A DNA stretch of 64,000 nt from Proteus terrae (GCF_003144325.1 NZ_PENS01000012.1:1-64000), one strand, 5' to 3'. Counted from the stretch's first letter, positions 48,776-58,174 are shown. A program made the numbers and translations. Notes: generated from the letters alone by a model not told the origin.

Positions 48776-50095
48776 CTACATCGTCGCTATAGATGCAGGT
48801 AAAAAGGTGTACAGCAGCAACATAAACATCATGGCTAACAGTGGGATAGCGAGGGTTAATGTACCCACAGGACCGTATCCCTCTTTATGGCTGACACCAC
48901 AGACGCTAAAGACAGTAATAATCAATCCGTTAAATGGAGGTGTTGTACTCATAGATGCCATTGTGGCTACACGGTGTAAGGAGCCTTGATCAACCACAGT
49001 TGCCGGGAACATTGCCGCAATCATTGGCATAGCAATACTTAACGCACCAGAGCCTGAACCACTGATAAATACCAAGGCACCGACTGAAATTGCAGTCACA
49101 ACAAGTGGATTAAGACCCGATTGAGCAATTGCTTGGAATGATTCTTTGAACGCAGGTAAGGTCATAACTAACGCACCAAACCCAACAATAACCGCCGTGT
49201 TAAAGAGGGAGGTCACCCCTTCCATCGTTCCTGCGGCTAAATTAGGGACGAGTTTTTTCCAATCGAGGTAGCGTAAGTACACAATTAAAGCGGCAATAAT
49301 CGCGCAGAACAGTGCAATAGCAGGATCCCATTTCAGGATATTCAGCACGACAAGCAGAATAAGCATAGGGAGTAATGCGACTAGCACATTAGGTAGCTGA
49401 CGATCTTTCTTACCTTCCTCTGCTTTTGCAGTTTTTTCGTCTTCAACCCAGCCTTCGCCTTTTGCTTTTACACGCTTAAATAACCAAGTGAGATAAATAA
49501 TAACTAAGGTGACTTGGAACAGTGCAGTCAACATACCTGGTACTAAACCAGCAGTAGCCGAAGTACCTAAGAATTTCATTGGGATAAGGTTTTGGATTTG
49601 TGGTGATCCTGGCATTATCATCACAAACGTACCCGCACCTGCAAAATAAACAGCCGGAATAAGTCTGCGAGGAAGATTCGCTTTGCGGAATAAACTCACC
49701 ATCATTGAATAAACGGTAAACAGTGCAACAAACACTGAAACACCGCCATAGGCTAAAATGGCACAAGCCGCAACTAATGAAGGAATAACGGCTCTTTCAC
49801 CAAATTTACCAATAATAAAAGAGGCAACACTATCAGCAGCGCCACTGATAGCGGTTAGTTTGCCAAAAATCGCACCGAGTACGAAAATGAAGAAGAAGCT
49901 GCCAAAATAACCACCTAATCCGCCGGTATACACTTGTAATAGTGCATCGACAGGATTAAGCATATCTGGTGATACAAGCCATGCAGTCACAGCAAGAAAC
50001 AGGCTAGTGGTAAAGACAGAAATGAAAATATGTATGCCTTTCATACACATAATCATTAATATCGCTAGCCCGATGATTAAACAAATAATACCCAT
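48776..50095 (-). CDS. GntP family permease (probable hydroxy-acid importer)
   Basis: This 439-residue inner-membrane permease has about 12 hydrophobic segments. Family landmarks include GLGGYFGSFFFIFVLGAIFGKL, FAGAGTFVMIMPGSPQIQNLIP, ISGSGSGALSIAMPMIAAMFP and STTPPFNGLIITVFSVC. GntP members import gluconate, idonate, D-serine and other short hydroxy or amino acids with protons. Its place inside a 2-hydroxyacyl-CoA operon suggests it brings in the 2-hydroxy acid (inference). Confidence 0.85.
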   Translation of the reverse strand: MGIICLIIGLAILMIMCMKGIHIFISVFTTSLFLAVTAWLVSPDMLNPVDALLQVYTGGLGGYFGSFFFIFVLGAIFGKLTAISGAADSVASFIIGKFGERAVIPSLVAACAILAYGGVSVFVALFTVYSMMVSLFRKANLPRRLIPAVYFAGAGTFVMIMPGSPQIQNLIPMKFLGTSATAGLVPGMLTALFQVTLVIIYLTWLFKRVKAKGEGWVEDEKTAKAEEGKKDRQLPNVLVALLPMLILLVVLNILKWDPAIALFCAIIAALIVYLRYLDWKKLVPNLAAGTMEGVTSLFNTAVIVGFGALVMTLPAFKESFQAIAQSGLNPLVVTAISVGALVFISGSGSGALSIAMPMIAAMFPATVVDQGSLHRVATMASMSTTPPFNGLIITVFSVCGVSHKEGYGPVGTLTLAIPLLAMMFMLLLYTFLPASIATM

Positions 50096-50128
50096 GATTG
50101 CCCCACTTATATGTGTTAGGGTTCAATT

Positions 50129-50151
50129 GACCTGCGTACATTACGCAGGTC
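50129..50151 (-). other. Intercistronic hairpin between dehydratase small-subunit and permease genes
   Basis: The perfect 10-bp stem GACCTGCGTA / TACGCAGGTC has a 3-nt loop and no T run on the minus strand. It probably protects or separates mRNA segments in the operon. Confidence 0.6.
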
Positions 50152-50175
50152 TTTTGTGACTATTGGTTAACGTTG

Positions 50176-51309
50176 TTAAGCAGAAAGCACATCTGCAAAA
50201 GTTTGCAGTGCCGTTCTTGCCTGTTCATATGTTTTAGTTTGCTGATCGATTTCGATAATGATGGAAGGAATGCCTTCTCTATCGAGGAATTTCTTCACAA
50301 TAGGGGCATCAAACTCTTCGGGATCACAAAACTTCGTCAGCAAATAAACGACACCATCAGCACCCGTGTTTTTCACCATGTCGGCAATTAAACGACCGCG
50401 TTTTTTCTCTGGATCATACAAAAGCGAACACCCTTCAAGCTGAGCGATTTGCTCTGCCATCGCTTCATAAGGTGCTTTGTTTTCAGGGATATCTTGGCGG
50501 AACTGACGAGACTCATGTGCGACTTCATCCGCCACAATCGCCATCTTGTTATCAGCCAAAATTTGTAGAATAGAAGGGCTATCCGCAATAATGCCTGTCA
50601 CAACAACTTTGTGCCCTTTCCAAGGTTCTGGGGATAAGGTTTTGCATTGTGCAACAATGGCTTCAACGGCTTTTGTATGTTCAACGACATCCATAAAGTA
50701 ACCACTTTTGATCACGGTATTACGGCGTTGTGGTGTGATTAAGTTTGGATGAAGTGCAGCCATCTCTGAGAATTCGCGTAACGCGGCACGACGCAGATTA
50801 AACAGATGAATCGCATTTTTCAGTGCATCATCTGTCACAGGCTGACCTGAAATTTCCCCTAATTGCAGTGCAATTTTTTTGTATTGTTCGGTTAAGAAAG
50901 CAATACCTGCTGGGGTTTTACGATTTTGTGGATGCACCAGTTGGATAAAAGGCACTTGTGGCACACCAGCTTTCCAGTTTTGCCCTAAGCATTTTAAGGT
51001 GTCACACAAAGAAGGAATTATGGCTGCTGATAGTTTATTCAGCGCACCATCTAATCCCATTTCAAGAGAAGAAAGCGCTAACGCACAATAAAAAGGAGGG
51101 AAATATTTCTTCGCTTCTGAGATCTCACGTCCTTCTGCACCCCAAATACCAAAAGGCACCATACCTGCCGCATAGACAATTTCATTCGGGGTATATTCAG
51201 GAAAACAACCAATAACCTTTTTGCCACTGCGAATAAAACCCTCTAATTGAGCAACAGGGTTATCCACCACGGCTTGTAACTCATCAAACAACTCCGTTAA
51301 TGTTTTCAT
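50176..51309 (-). CDS. 2-hydroxyacyl-CoA dehydratase, small (beta) subunit, HgdB/FldC-like
   Basis: The 377-residue protein is the size of HgdB (379 aa, Acidaminococcus) and shares its landmarks: GKKVIGCFPEYTPNEIVYAAGMVPFGIWG, SLCDTLKCLGQNW, GHKVVVTGIIADSP and the C-terminal KFCDPEEFDAPIVKKFLD. These enzymes hold a [4Fe-4S] cluster and dehydrate (R)-2-hydroxyacyl-CoA through a ketyl radical. Its start overlaps the last base of the alpha-subunit gene, giving equimolar coupling. The substrate class cannot be decided from sequence by eye. Confidence 0.93.
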   Translation of the reverse strand: MKTLTELFDELQAVVDNPVAQLEGFIRSGKKVIGCFPEYTPNEIVYAAGMVPFGIWGAEGREISEAKKYFPPFYCALALSSLEMGLDGALNKLSAAIIPSLCDTLKCLGQNWKAGVPQVPFIQLVHPQNRKTPAGIAFLTEQYKKIALQLGEISGQPVTDDALKNAIHLFNLRRAALREFSEMAALHPNLITPQRRNTVIKSGYFMDVVEHTKAVEAIVAQCKTLSPEPWKGHKVVVTGIIADSPSILQILADNKMAIVADEVAHESRQFRQDIPENKAPYEAMAEQIAQLEGCSLLYDPEKKRGRLIADMVKNTGADGVVYLLTKFCDPEEFDAPIVKKFLDREGIPSIIIEIDQQTKTYEQARTALQTFADVLSA

Positions 51310-52550
51310 TAAATGTCTCCCTTTTTCATTTCTGCTTTATTAGCAGCCATAATTTCAGTCAATGCTTCAACACGGGTGACATACTGCGCTTCAGAGAAAA
51401 CACGAGGATCAGCTTGGTCTCCATCAAAAGTCACTGTTGGGATCTTAAGTTCATGACGAATACGGCGCTCAATTTCAGGCATAATGCCACTCCAGAGCTT
51501 ACAACTGCGGTTAACGTGAATAATCGCGCCGTCCACTTTATTCTGACGACTAACGTCAATACGCATATCCGCAGCACGCTCAACAGAGACACAGTTAGGA
51601 ACATAAGAGTAAGCACGCATCATCTCGTCGCTGTTTTGATAAATCACACCAAATGCGGTCGCATAAACAGTAGCGGTAACGTTGATACCCTGCTCTTTTA
51701 ACGGAGTCGATGTAGCACGCAAATAAGGCCAGCAGGCGATACCTTCAAAAAGAACACGGTATTTTTCTTCTCCGCGATAAGTCGATTTTTTCTCTTTGAT
51801 GTTTTGTTCCATCTCTTCACACAGTTGCTCAAAAGCCAGTGCAGCTTCTAATTTACCGCGAGCACAAACCGCAACAGCCATGTGATTAAAGAGATCAAAA
51901 CCATTCATTGGAGACGGTTCATATTGGCAATATTCTGCCGCTTTTAACCATGCGCGCCCTGTACGTTGTGAGATCTCACAAACTTCTTTGAATTTCTCTT
52001 CGGAGAAGACTTTGCCAGTAACTTTTTCGAGTTGTTTAATCGCATCATCAAATTGAGCTTGAACGTATTTCACCGTGACATCATCGGTGTCATAGTCATT
52101 TTTATAAGGAATATCGATAAGGATCATCGGGATATTCAGCTCATAAGAGATATTTTCATACCATTTGATCATGCAGTTACAGATGTTGTTACAGCACAGC
52201 AAGAAGTCTGGCTGTGGCATATCCATCTCTTCACACTGTTTAATATCCATGTAAGAGAGGCTGATGCGAGCATAAGCACAGATATCGTTGGAATATCCCA
52301 TGCTTTCTGCGTGTTCACACATTTTTAAACCCGCACCTTTCGCTGCAATTGCAGCAGCTTGGTTTTCAGGGTAAACCACACATAAACCTAATGTTTCAGC
52401 GATTTCTTGAGGGAAGTTAGAGGCACACCACCCTATTTTTTCACCGCTGTTTTTCGCGTCCCACGCACGCTGATAAGCATCAGCAGCGATTTTTTGCAGT
52501 CGTTTTTTCGCAGGAATATAATCCGGCGCATTCATATCTACATTGCTCAT
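51309..52550 (-). CDS. 2-hydroxyacyl-CoA dehydratase, large (alpha) subunit, HgdA/FldB-like
   Basis: The 413-residue protein shares with HgdA the stretches GEKIGWCASNFPQEIAE, YPENQAAAIAA, SNDICAYARISLSY, FLLCCNNICNCM (C119, C120, C124, C126), HVNRSCKLWSGIMPEI and FDGDQADPR. It lacks the insertion that makes A. fermentans HgdA 477 residues, so its length is nearer lactoyl- or phenyllactoyl-CoA dehydratases. The active site binds a [4Fe-4S] cluster close to the thioester. Its start shares ATGA with the activator gene. Confidence 0.94.
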   Translation of the reverse strand: MSNVDMNAPDYIPAKKRLQKIAADAYQRAWDAKNSGEKIGWCASNFPQEIAETLGLCVVYPENQAAAIAAKGAGLKMCEHAESMGYSNDICAYARISLSYMDIKQCEEMDMPQPDFLLCCNNICNCMIKWYENISYELNIPMILIDIPYKNDYDTDDVTVKYVQAQFDDAIKQLEKVTGKVFSEEKFKEVCEISQRTGRAWLKAAEYCQYEPSPMNGFDLFNHMAVAVCARGKLEAALAFEQLCEEMEQNIKEKKSTYRGEEKYRVLFEGIACWPYLRATSTPLKEQGINVTATVYATAFGVIYQNSDEMMRAYSYVPNCVSVERAADMRIDVSRQNKVDGAIIHVNRSCKLWSGIMPEIERRIRHELKIPTVTFDGDQADPRVFSEAQYVTRVEALTEIMAANKAEMKKGDI

Positions 52551-53374
52551 TTTGATGTTCCTATTGTTAACGCATCGTCTTCCAGTTGATGGCGGTACGC
52601 TTCAAAGGCATAAATGGCGGCGCCTATCGCCCCGTTGTATTGTGATAATGGAGAGGTGGAGATAGAGGCGTTCAACTCTTCGCTAACATAACGAACAACT
52701 TCAAAATTACTGGCAACACCGCCTGTCATAACAACAGGGGCTTCAACACCGACCCGTTTTGCCAGACCAGCAATACGGCTAGCTACAGAGCGGTGAATAC
52801 CATTAATCACATCGGGTATTGTTTCGTTATTTGCGAGATGGGAGATAACTTCCGATTCAGAGAACACGGTACAGGTTGAGCTAATCGTGACTTTTTTAGT
52901 GGACTTAGCGCCCTCTTGAGCAAGATCGGAAATTTTGGTTTCTAATACTCGCGACATCACATCGAGAAAGCGTCCTGTACCAGCAGCGCACTTATCATTC
53001 ATCACAAAGTTTAATAAACGGCCGGCACCATCCATATGAAGTGCCTTAACGTCTTGACCGCCAATATCAATCACCGTTTTCACGCCCGGAAAAAGAAAGT
53101 GTGCACCTTTCGCATGACAGCTCAGTTCGCTCACTTCTTTATTGGCTTCTTTCAGAGAATTACGGCCATATCCTGTTGCGCAGATCCAGCTGATCTGACT
53201 GAGATCGCCGCCAAATTGGCGCAATACTTCATTGATCGCTTTTTCAGGGCCAGATGTCCCAGCACCGACTGATGCCAACGACTTCGCGACAATAGCGTCA
53301 CCATTTTTCATGATGATACATTTTGATGCAGACGATCCGATATCAACGCCCATTGTGAAAATGTCTTGTTGCAT
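52547..53374 (-). CDS. Dehydratase activator ATPase (HgdC/FldI/HadI-like, BadF/BcrA family)
   Basis: The 275-residue ASKHA-fold ATPase closely resembles HgdC. Phosphate loop DIGSSASKCI lies at residues 11-20, followed by CATGYGRNS, VIDIGGQDVKA and cluster cysteines C129 (NDKCAAGTGRFLDVM) and C168 (SSTCTVFSESEV), matching the two per-subunit ligands that bridge the dimer's [4Fe-4S] cluster. It injects one high-potential electron into the dehydratase at the cost of ATP and then remains oxygen-sensitive. GGAGAG precedes its ATG. Confidence 0.95.
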   Translation of the reverse strand: MQQDIFTMGVDIGSSASKCIIMKNGDAIVAKSLASVGAGTSGPEKAINEVLRQFGGDLSQISWICATGYGRNSLKEANKEVSELSCHAKGAHFLFPGVKTVIDIGGQDVKALHMDGAGRLLNFVMNDKCAAGTGRFLDVMSRVLETKISDLAQEGAKSTKKVTISSTCTVFSESEVISHLANNETIPDVINGIHRSVASRIAGLAKRVGVEAPVVMTGGVASNFEVVRYVSEELNASISTSPLSQYNGAIGAAIYAFEAYRHQLEDDALTIGTSK

Positions 53375-53410
53375 GCCTTTGCTCTCCTGAAAATTAAAAA
53401 AGTAAGTGGA

Positions 53411-54646
53411 TTATTCTTTCCACGTCATCACATCTTTATTGGCTTCAAGGTTTGCTATCTCTTCAGCGCTATACCCTAATTCAGCTAATACAGACGGTGT
53501 GTCTTCACCTAACAAAGGACCACGGCGATATTCAGGTAAACCACTCTCTAAGAAATCAATTGGTGGGCGAACTAAGGCTTTTTCACTGCCATTTTTGTAT
53601 TTCATGTTGTAGAAGGTGTTGATTGCCCAAGCTTGCTTGTCTTCCAACACTTCTTCCCAAGTTTGTGCAATGCTGAATGGGATATCATTTTTGGTGAAAA
53701 TATCTGCCCACTCCGATGCTGTTTTTTGCTCAACTTGATGCCAAATCAGGTCATATAATTCAGGAGAGCGATTATTTTTTGCCACTTCTTGTAGGCGGGT
53801 ATAACGTGCGTCTTCAGCTAAATCTGGACGACCAATACAAGAAATAAAGGTTGGATAATAAGCATCGTAAACAGGCATACAGACTTGAATAAAACGGTCA
53901 TCTTTTGTTTTATAAGCCAGAATAAATGGGCTGGTGGTATTACGGCGATCGATTGGATACGGCTGACCATAATCAGGGTATTGTGCCGCTTGGATCATGA
54001 TTGCTTGGGTATAAATTGAGGTATGCAGTAAGTTAGTTGAAACATACTCACCTTGACCGATATTTTTAGCACGAATATAAGCGGCTAACACACCTGAAAC
54101 CAAGCCTAATGCGCATTGGTGATCGCCAAGTCCTGGGATCACGTTCATAGGTACTGTGCCTTTTTGGTACAGCGAGCCTAAAATACCACCACGCGCAAAG
54201 AATGCGGTGTAGTCAAATCCTGGTAAGTCTTTATCTGGGCCTTCATCACCATAACCTGTCACGCTAGCGTACACTAACTTTGGAAAACGTTGTTTTAACG
54301 TTTCATAGTCTAAACCTGCGCGTGCTCTTGCACCGGGACGCCAGTTAGTTAAGAAAATGTCTGCTTTTTCTAACAGTTCAAACAGGATTTTTTTCCCTGC
54401 TTCTGTTTTCGTATTTAACACGATCCCACGTTTATTGGCGTTTTCTAAATCAAAACTGGTGTTTTCATGTTGATCTAATGGGCGACCTTCTGTTGGTGCG
54501 GTATAGCGTAAGTTATCGCCACTTGGAGATTCGATTTTGATTACGTTCGCACCCATATCAGCTAAAATACGACCCGCTGCGGGTACTGCGATAAAGGTCG
54601 CCAACTCAACTACGGTGACGCCTTCCAATGCTTTATGACTTGTCAT
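53411..54646 (-). CDS. Type III acyl-CoA transferase (CaiB/FldA/HadA family)
   Basis: The 411-residue CoA-transferase has the family N-terminus LEGVTVVELATFIAVPAAGRILADMGANVIKIE. The catalytic aspartate is D175 in PGLGDHQCA, where CaiB/FldA/HadA form the acyl-aspartyl-CoA mixed anhydride. It looks closer to HadA/FldA than to CaiB. It should move CoA from a product acyl-CoA to the incoming 2-hydroxy acid, making the cycle ATP-neutral. GGAGAAG lies before the ATG. Confidence 0.92.
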   Translation of the reverse strand: MTSHKALEGVTVVELATFIAVPAAGRILADMGANVIKIESPSGDNLRYTAPTEGRPLDQHENTSFDLENANKRGIVLNTKTEAGKKILFELLEKADIFLTNWRPGARARAGLDYETLKQRFPKLVYASVTGYGDEGPDKDLPGFDYTAFFARGGILGSLYQKGTVPMNVIPGLGDHQCALGLVSGVLAAYIRAKNIGQGEYVSTNLLHTSIYTQAIMIQAAQYPDYGQPYPIDRRNTTSPFILAYKTKDDRFIQVCMPVYDAYYPTFISCIGRPDLAEDARYTRLQEVAKNNRSPELYDLIWHQVEQKTASEWADIFTKNDIPFSIAQTWEEVLEDKQAWAINTFYNMKYKNGSEKALVRPPIDFLESGLPEYRRGPLLGEDTPSVLAELGYSAEEIANLEANKDVMTWKE

Positions 54647-54712
54647 TTCTTCTCCTAATTATTTTTAGACTTCATACTGCTGTTGTCAGAATGTGGATAA
54701 ATCCGTTGTCAC

Positions 54713-56350
54713 TTAACCCGCTACTTTGGTTTTTTCATCCTTGATTGAAACGCTATAACCCAGTTGCAATTTCAGTGCTTGCACATCAATTTTTCCGCAA
54801 GGGGTATGAGGAAATTCTGTAAAGAAATGGAGTTCTTTGGGGATTTTGTAGCGAGCCAGTCGCTCTTGTAGAAATTCACGTAATTCACTTTCACCAATGC
54901 TGTGGCCTTTTTGCACACAAATAGTGGCAATCACTTCTTCGCCTAAATCAGCAGACGGGATCCCAAATGCTTTTGTCGCATCAACACCGAGATATTCAGC
55001 AATCGCTTCTTCTATTTCGCAAAGACTGATATTTTCACCGCCACGTACCACAATCTCTTTCATGCGATAGGCATAGTGATAATTTCCTTGTTCATCGACA
55101 TAACCAATATCCCCCGTGTGTAACCAACCCTCTTCGTCTAACGCTTCTTTAGTTTTATCTGGCGCATTGTCATAACCCATCATTACATGGAAGCCACGCG
55201 TGCAAATTTCACCTAAAGTGCCCACTGGCACCGGTTTGCCTGTTTTGGGATTGATAATTTTCATTTCAACAAAAGGTAAAGGCTTACCAATAGAGCTGCG
55301 TTTGATCTCTAAAGCATCATTAGGGAGAGTTTGAGTGCAACAAGGTGAAGCTTCTGTTTGGCCATAAGAGACGGTGATCCCTTTCATGCCGAGGATATTT
55401 TCGATGTCATCGATTAACGCAGGAGGAAAACTCGCCCCTGCGATAATGCCTTTATCAAGGCTAGATAAATTGTAGTGAGAGAACTGCTCGTGCTTTATTA
55501 AGCGGCTAAAAATCGTTGGTACGCCATGCATAACAGTACAACGATAGTCTTGCACCACTTTTAAAACATCTTCAGCACAATAGTTATCTAGAAGAACTAA
55601 TTGACATCCGGTTGTTAATGCAAAAAAGAGGCAGGAAGAGAGTCCAAAACAGTGGAATAGAGGAACGGCAAGACAAATTACATCGTCATGCATAACACCT
55701 AAGCGTTGTGCTGACAGCATGGCATTATTAATGACATTATATTGGCTTAACATGACACCTTTAGGCATTGCTGTACTGCCAGAGGTCATTTGGATAGTCA
55801 GCAAATCTTTTACACTGACTTGTGCAACCGCATGTTGATATTCTTTATCTGATATTTTTTGGCTAACTTCTTTTAATTGAGATAAAGAGACACCTTTTTC
55901 TGCATGTTCATTTCCCATGCTAATAAATAACTGGGGTAATACATCTTTATTTTCAGATGCTTTTTTAGAAAGACAATTAATAACCTCAATAAAATGATTA
56001 CTTTTAAAACCATCAGAAAAACAGAGTGCTTTAATTCCGGTTAATCGACATAAATCTAATAACTCTCTTTTCTTAAAATGAAAGTTAATACAAACAACAG
56101 GAACACCAATTTGAGCAGCGGCAAGAAAACAAATTATCCACTCTTTACTATTAGCAGACCAAATACCTAAACGATCACCTTTTTTTAAACCAATGGCTAA
56201 AAAACCACGCGCAACACTTTCTACTTCTTGTTGTAATTGTTGCCAAGAAAGTGTCTTTTTACTTTGGCTTTCAATCAAGGCTATTTGTAAAGCATGTTGC
56301 TTTACTACATTGTTTAGACATTCTTTAACTGTCGTTTCTAATAAGGTCAT
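54713..56350 (-). CDS. Acyl-CoA ligase (CaiC-like AMP-forming synthetase)
   Basis: This 545-residue ANL-superfamily enzyme carries the P-loop TIQMTSGSTAMPKGVMLS, the A5 region VSYGQTEASPC, A7 WLHTGDIGYVDEQG and the A10 lysine in TPCGKID. It is related to CaiC, the crotonobetaine/carnitine-CoA ligase. As the first gene of the operon it could prime the pathway with the first acyl-CoA, after which the CoA-transferase sustains it. TAGG precedes the ATG at 56350. Confidence 0.9.
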   Translation of the reverse strand: MTLLETTVKECLNNVVKQHALQIALIESQSKKTLSWQQLQQEVESVARGFLAIGLKKGDRLGIWSANSKEWIICFLAAAQIGVPVVCINFHFKKRELLDLCRLTGIKALCFSDGFKSNHFIEVINCLSKKASENKDVLPQLFISMGNEHAEKGVSLSQLKEVSQKISDKEYQHAVAQVSVKDLLTIQMTSGSTAMPKGVMLSQYNVINNAMLSAQRLGVMHDDVICLAVPLFHCFGLSSCLFFALTTGCQLVLLDNYCAEDVLKVVQDYRCTVMHGVPTIFSRLIKHEQFSHYNLSSLDKGIIAGASFPPALIDDIENILGMKGITVSYGQTEASPCCTQTLPNDALEIKRSSIGKPLPFVEMKIINPKTGKPVPVGTLGEICTRGFHVMMGYDNAPDKTKEALDEEGWLHTGDIGYVDEQGNYHYAYRMKEIVVRGGENISLCEIEEAIAEYLGVDATKAFGIPSADLGEEVIATICVQKGHSIGESELREFLQERLARYKIPKELHFFTEFPHTPCGKIDVQALKLQLGYSVSIKDEKTKVAG

Positions 56351-56591
56351 AAATACCTACTCAACCGCTTCTTTGCTGGTGTTTACGTCTGTAATGACCT
56401 TATTCTGGGTAGGGGAAATTATTCATTCTTGGTAAATAACGAACTGTTTTTCGTCATTTGAATAGTCTGAGAGAGATTTGTGATTGAGGTCTAGATTTGG
56501 TGGGTTAAATATAATTTGTAATTGAAGAGTAATTAATAACAATGAGATAAATTTGAAACCAAGGCGTTATAAAGGTGTTATTTTTAATAAA
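56351..56591 (-). promoter_or_regulatory. Promoter region of the hydroxyacyl-CoA operon
   Basis: This gap between the upstream terminator hairpin and the ligase ATG must carry the operon promoter. It contains no CAATATTG element of the kind seen before fixA and caiT. A partial CRP half-site (TGTGA at 56479-56483) and an inverted repeat AACGAA/TTCGT near 56447-56463 are visible. No FNR dyad is evident by eye. Confidence 0.4.
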
Positions 56592-56643
56592 GAAAAAGGA
56601 GAGTCGTTTTATTTAAATAAAAATAATAAAACACTCTCTTTTT
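56592..56643. terminator. Bidirectional terminator separating the fixABCX-yaaU and hydroxyacyl-CoA operons
   Basis: The stem GAGAGT...TTTTATT pairs with AATAAAA...ACTCTC (one bulge) and has T runs on both strands. It lies downstream of the MFS gene and upstream of the CoA ligase, so the two minus-strand operons are probably separate transcripts. Confidence 0.65.
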
Positions 56644-56821
56644 AATATAAATATACTTATCTAACTTTAAGATATAAACAAATCTTATCAATAAACATTG
56701 ACGTTATAATTTAAATCAAAATAATATAAAAATAAATACAATAATGATTAAATTTTATAACATCTAAATAAAAAGTAATTTAAATCACTTAACTTATTTT
56801 ATTAATCATCGATTAAACAGA

Positions 56822-58144
56822 CTATTTTCCTCGTCGCATTGGCATGGTTGAGGTTTGATTGAGTGTTAATCCTTTGGTTTCTGGTGCAAACAACACAGAG
56901 ACTAGCATGCCGAATAAAGAGATCGCAGCCCCTACCAGCATCGTGGTGTTAATACCATAAGTGGCGATAAAGGCAGGAAGAGCACACGTTGAAATAACCG
57001 TACCGATACGACTTATTGACATAATAATGCCCACTGCTGAGGCACGAATATCAGTCGGAAACAATTCGTTAGGATAGAGCCATTGTAAAATTCCGGGGCC
57101 ACCAGAAAAGAAGGCGTAAGTCGCAAACGCTAAGATGACAAATAAGATAGGTAAATCAGGGAAAACCCCTAGCACCAATAATGCCAATGTCATCATGCCA
57201 AAACTACCAATCAATAGTGGACGTCGCCCTGTTTGATTTAACCAAAACATGGCAGGAATACACCCAAACATAAAGAACAGGCTAATCACCACATTCCCCA
57301 GTGCCGCACTTCTTCCCGCATCCCATCCCAATAAACCGACAATCTGTGGCCCAAAGGTATAAATGGCAAACATCGGGATAACTTGGCAAGTCCAAATGAC
57401 CGCAACAAACAGAACAAAAGAGAAGTGACGTTTATTAAATAACTCGATAAAACGCGTTGTTTTGGCATCTTCCGCTTCAAATACTACGGGTTCACCAAAG
57501 AGTTTTATCATCATCTCATTACACTCTTTAATGCGCCCTTTGCGTATTAGCCACAGCGGTGATTCAGGTAAATCAAAGCGACCAATTAAAATAATCACGC
57601 AAGGGATAAAGGCACTACCCAACATCCAACGCCAACCATCTGCAATATCATATAAAAGATAGCCGACTAAGTTGGCGCAAGTCGCCCCGATATACCACAT
57701 TGCAGCAATAAAACCGACAGCAAAAGCGCGTTGTTTTTTATTAGAAAATTCAGTGATCATCGAGGTCGCAATAGGATAATCGGCGCCAATCACAATCCCA
57801 ATAAGGAATCGCATCACCAACAAACCCACCGGCGTGGAGACAAACATCGTCGCAATAGAAATAATGGCAATAGCCACAATATCCACAAGGAACATTTTAC
57901 GGCGACCGACTTTGTCACAAATATAACCAAAGAGTGACGTACCAATAAAAAGCCCTGCTAAAGTTGCCGCACCAAGCAGACCAATCCATTGTGTATCAAG
58001 CTGTAATAACGGTGTGAGTTGCTCTAACGCCACACCGATAATCACTAATACATAGCCATCAAGAAAAGGGCCGCCACTCCCCCATAACATCACTCGACGA
58101 TGCACAGAGGTAAAACGGATGTCATCAAAGTTTCTGGGTTGCAT
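56822..58144 (-). CDS. yaaU: MFS transporter YaaU-like
   Basis: The 440-residue protein has twelve predicted helices of the sugar/aromatic-acid MFS class. Motifs include GYICDKVGRRKMFLVD after TM2, RFLIGIVIGADYPIATSMITEFS in TM4, and DLPESPLWLIRKGRIKE before the central loop. The position directly after fixX matches yaaU in the E. coli fixABCX-yaaU order. The substrate is unknown. A hairpin terminator precedes it, so its expression may be partly uncoupled from fixABCX. Confidence 0.8.
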   Translation of the reverse strand: MQPRNFDDIRFTSVHRRVMLWGSGGPFLDGYVLVIIGVALEQLTPLLQLDTQWIGLLGAATLAGLFIGTSLFGYICDKVGRRKMFLVDIVAIAIISIATMFVSTPVGLLVMRFLIGIVIGADYPIATSMITEFSNKKQRAFAVGFIAAMWYIGATCANLVGYLLYDIADGWRWMLGSAFIPCVIILIGRFDLPESPLWLIRKGRIKECNEMMIKLFGEPVVFEAEDAKTTRFIELFNKRHFSFVLFVAVIWTCQVIPMFAIYTFGPQIVGLLGWDAGRSAALGNVVISLFFMFGCIPAMFWLNQTGRRPLLIGSFGMMTLALLVLGVFPDLPILFVILAFATYAFFSGGPGILQWLYPNELFPTDIRASAVGIIMSISRIGTVISTCALPAFIATYGINTTMLVGAAISLFGMLVSVLFAPETKGLTLNQTSTMPMRRGK

Positions 58145-58174
58145 GACTGCGTCCTGGTATTTTTTCTAAATAAA

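Noticed and set aside
56800..56814. Palindrome TTAATCATCGATTAA at the yaaU stop as an FNR-type site
   Set aside because: Spacing and bases do not fit TTGAT-N4-ATCAA, and the location is at a gene end and not a promoter.
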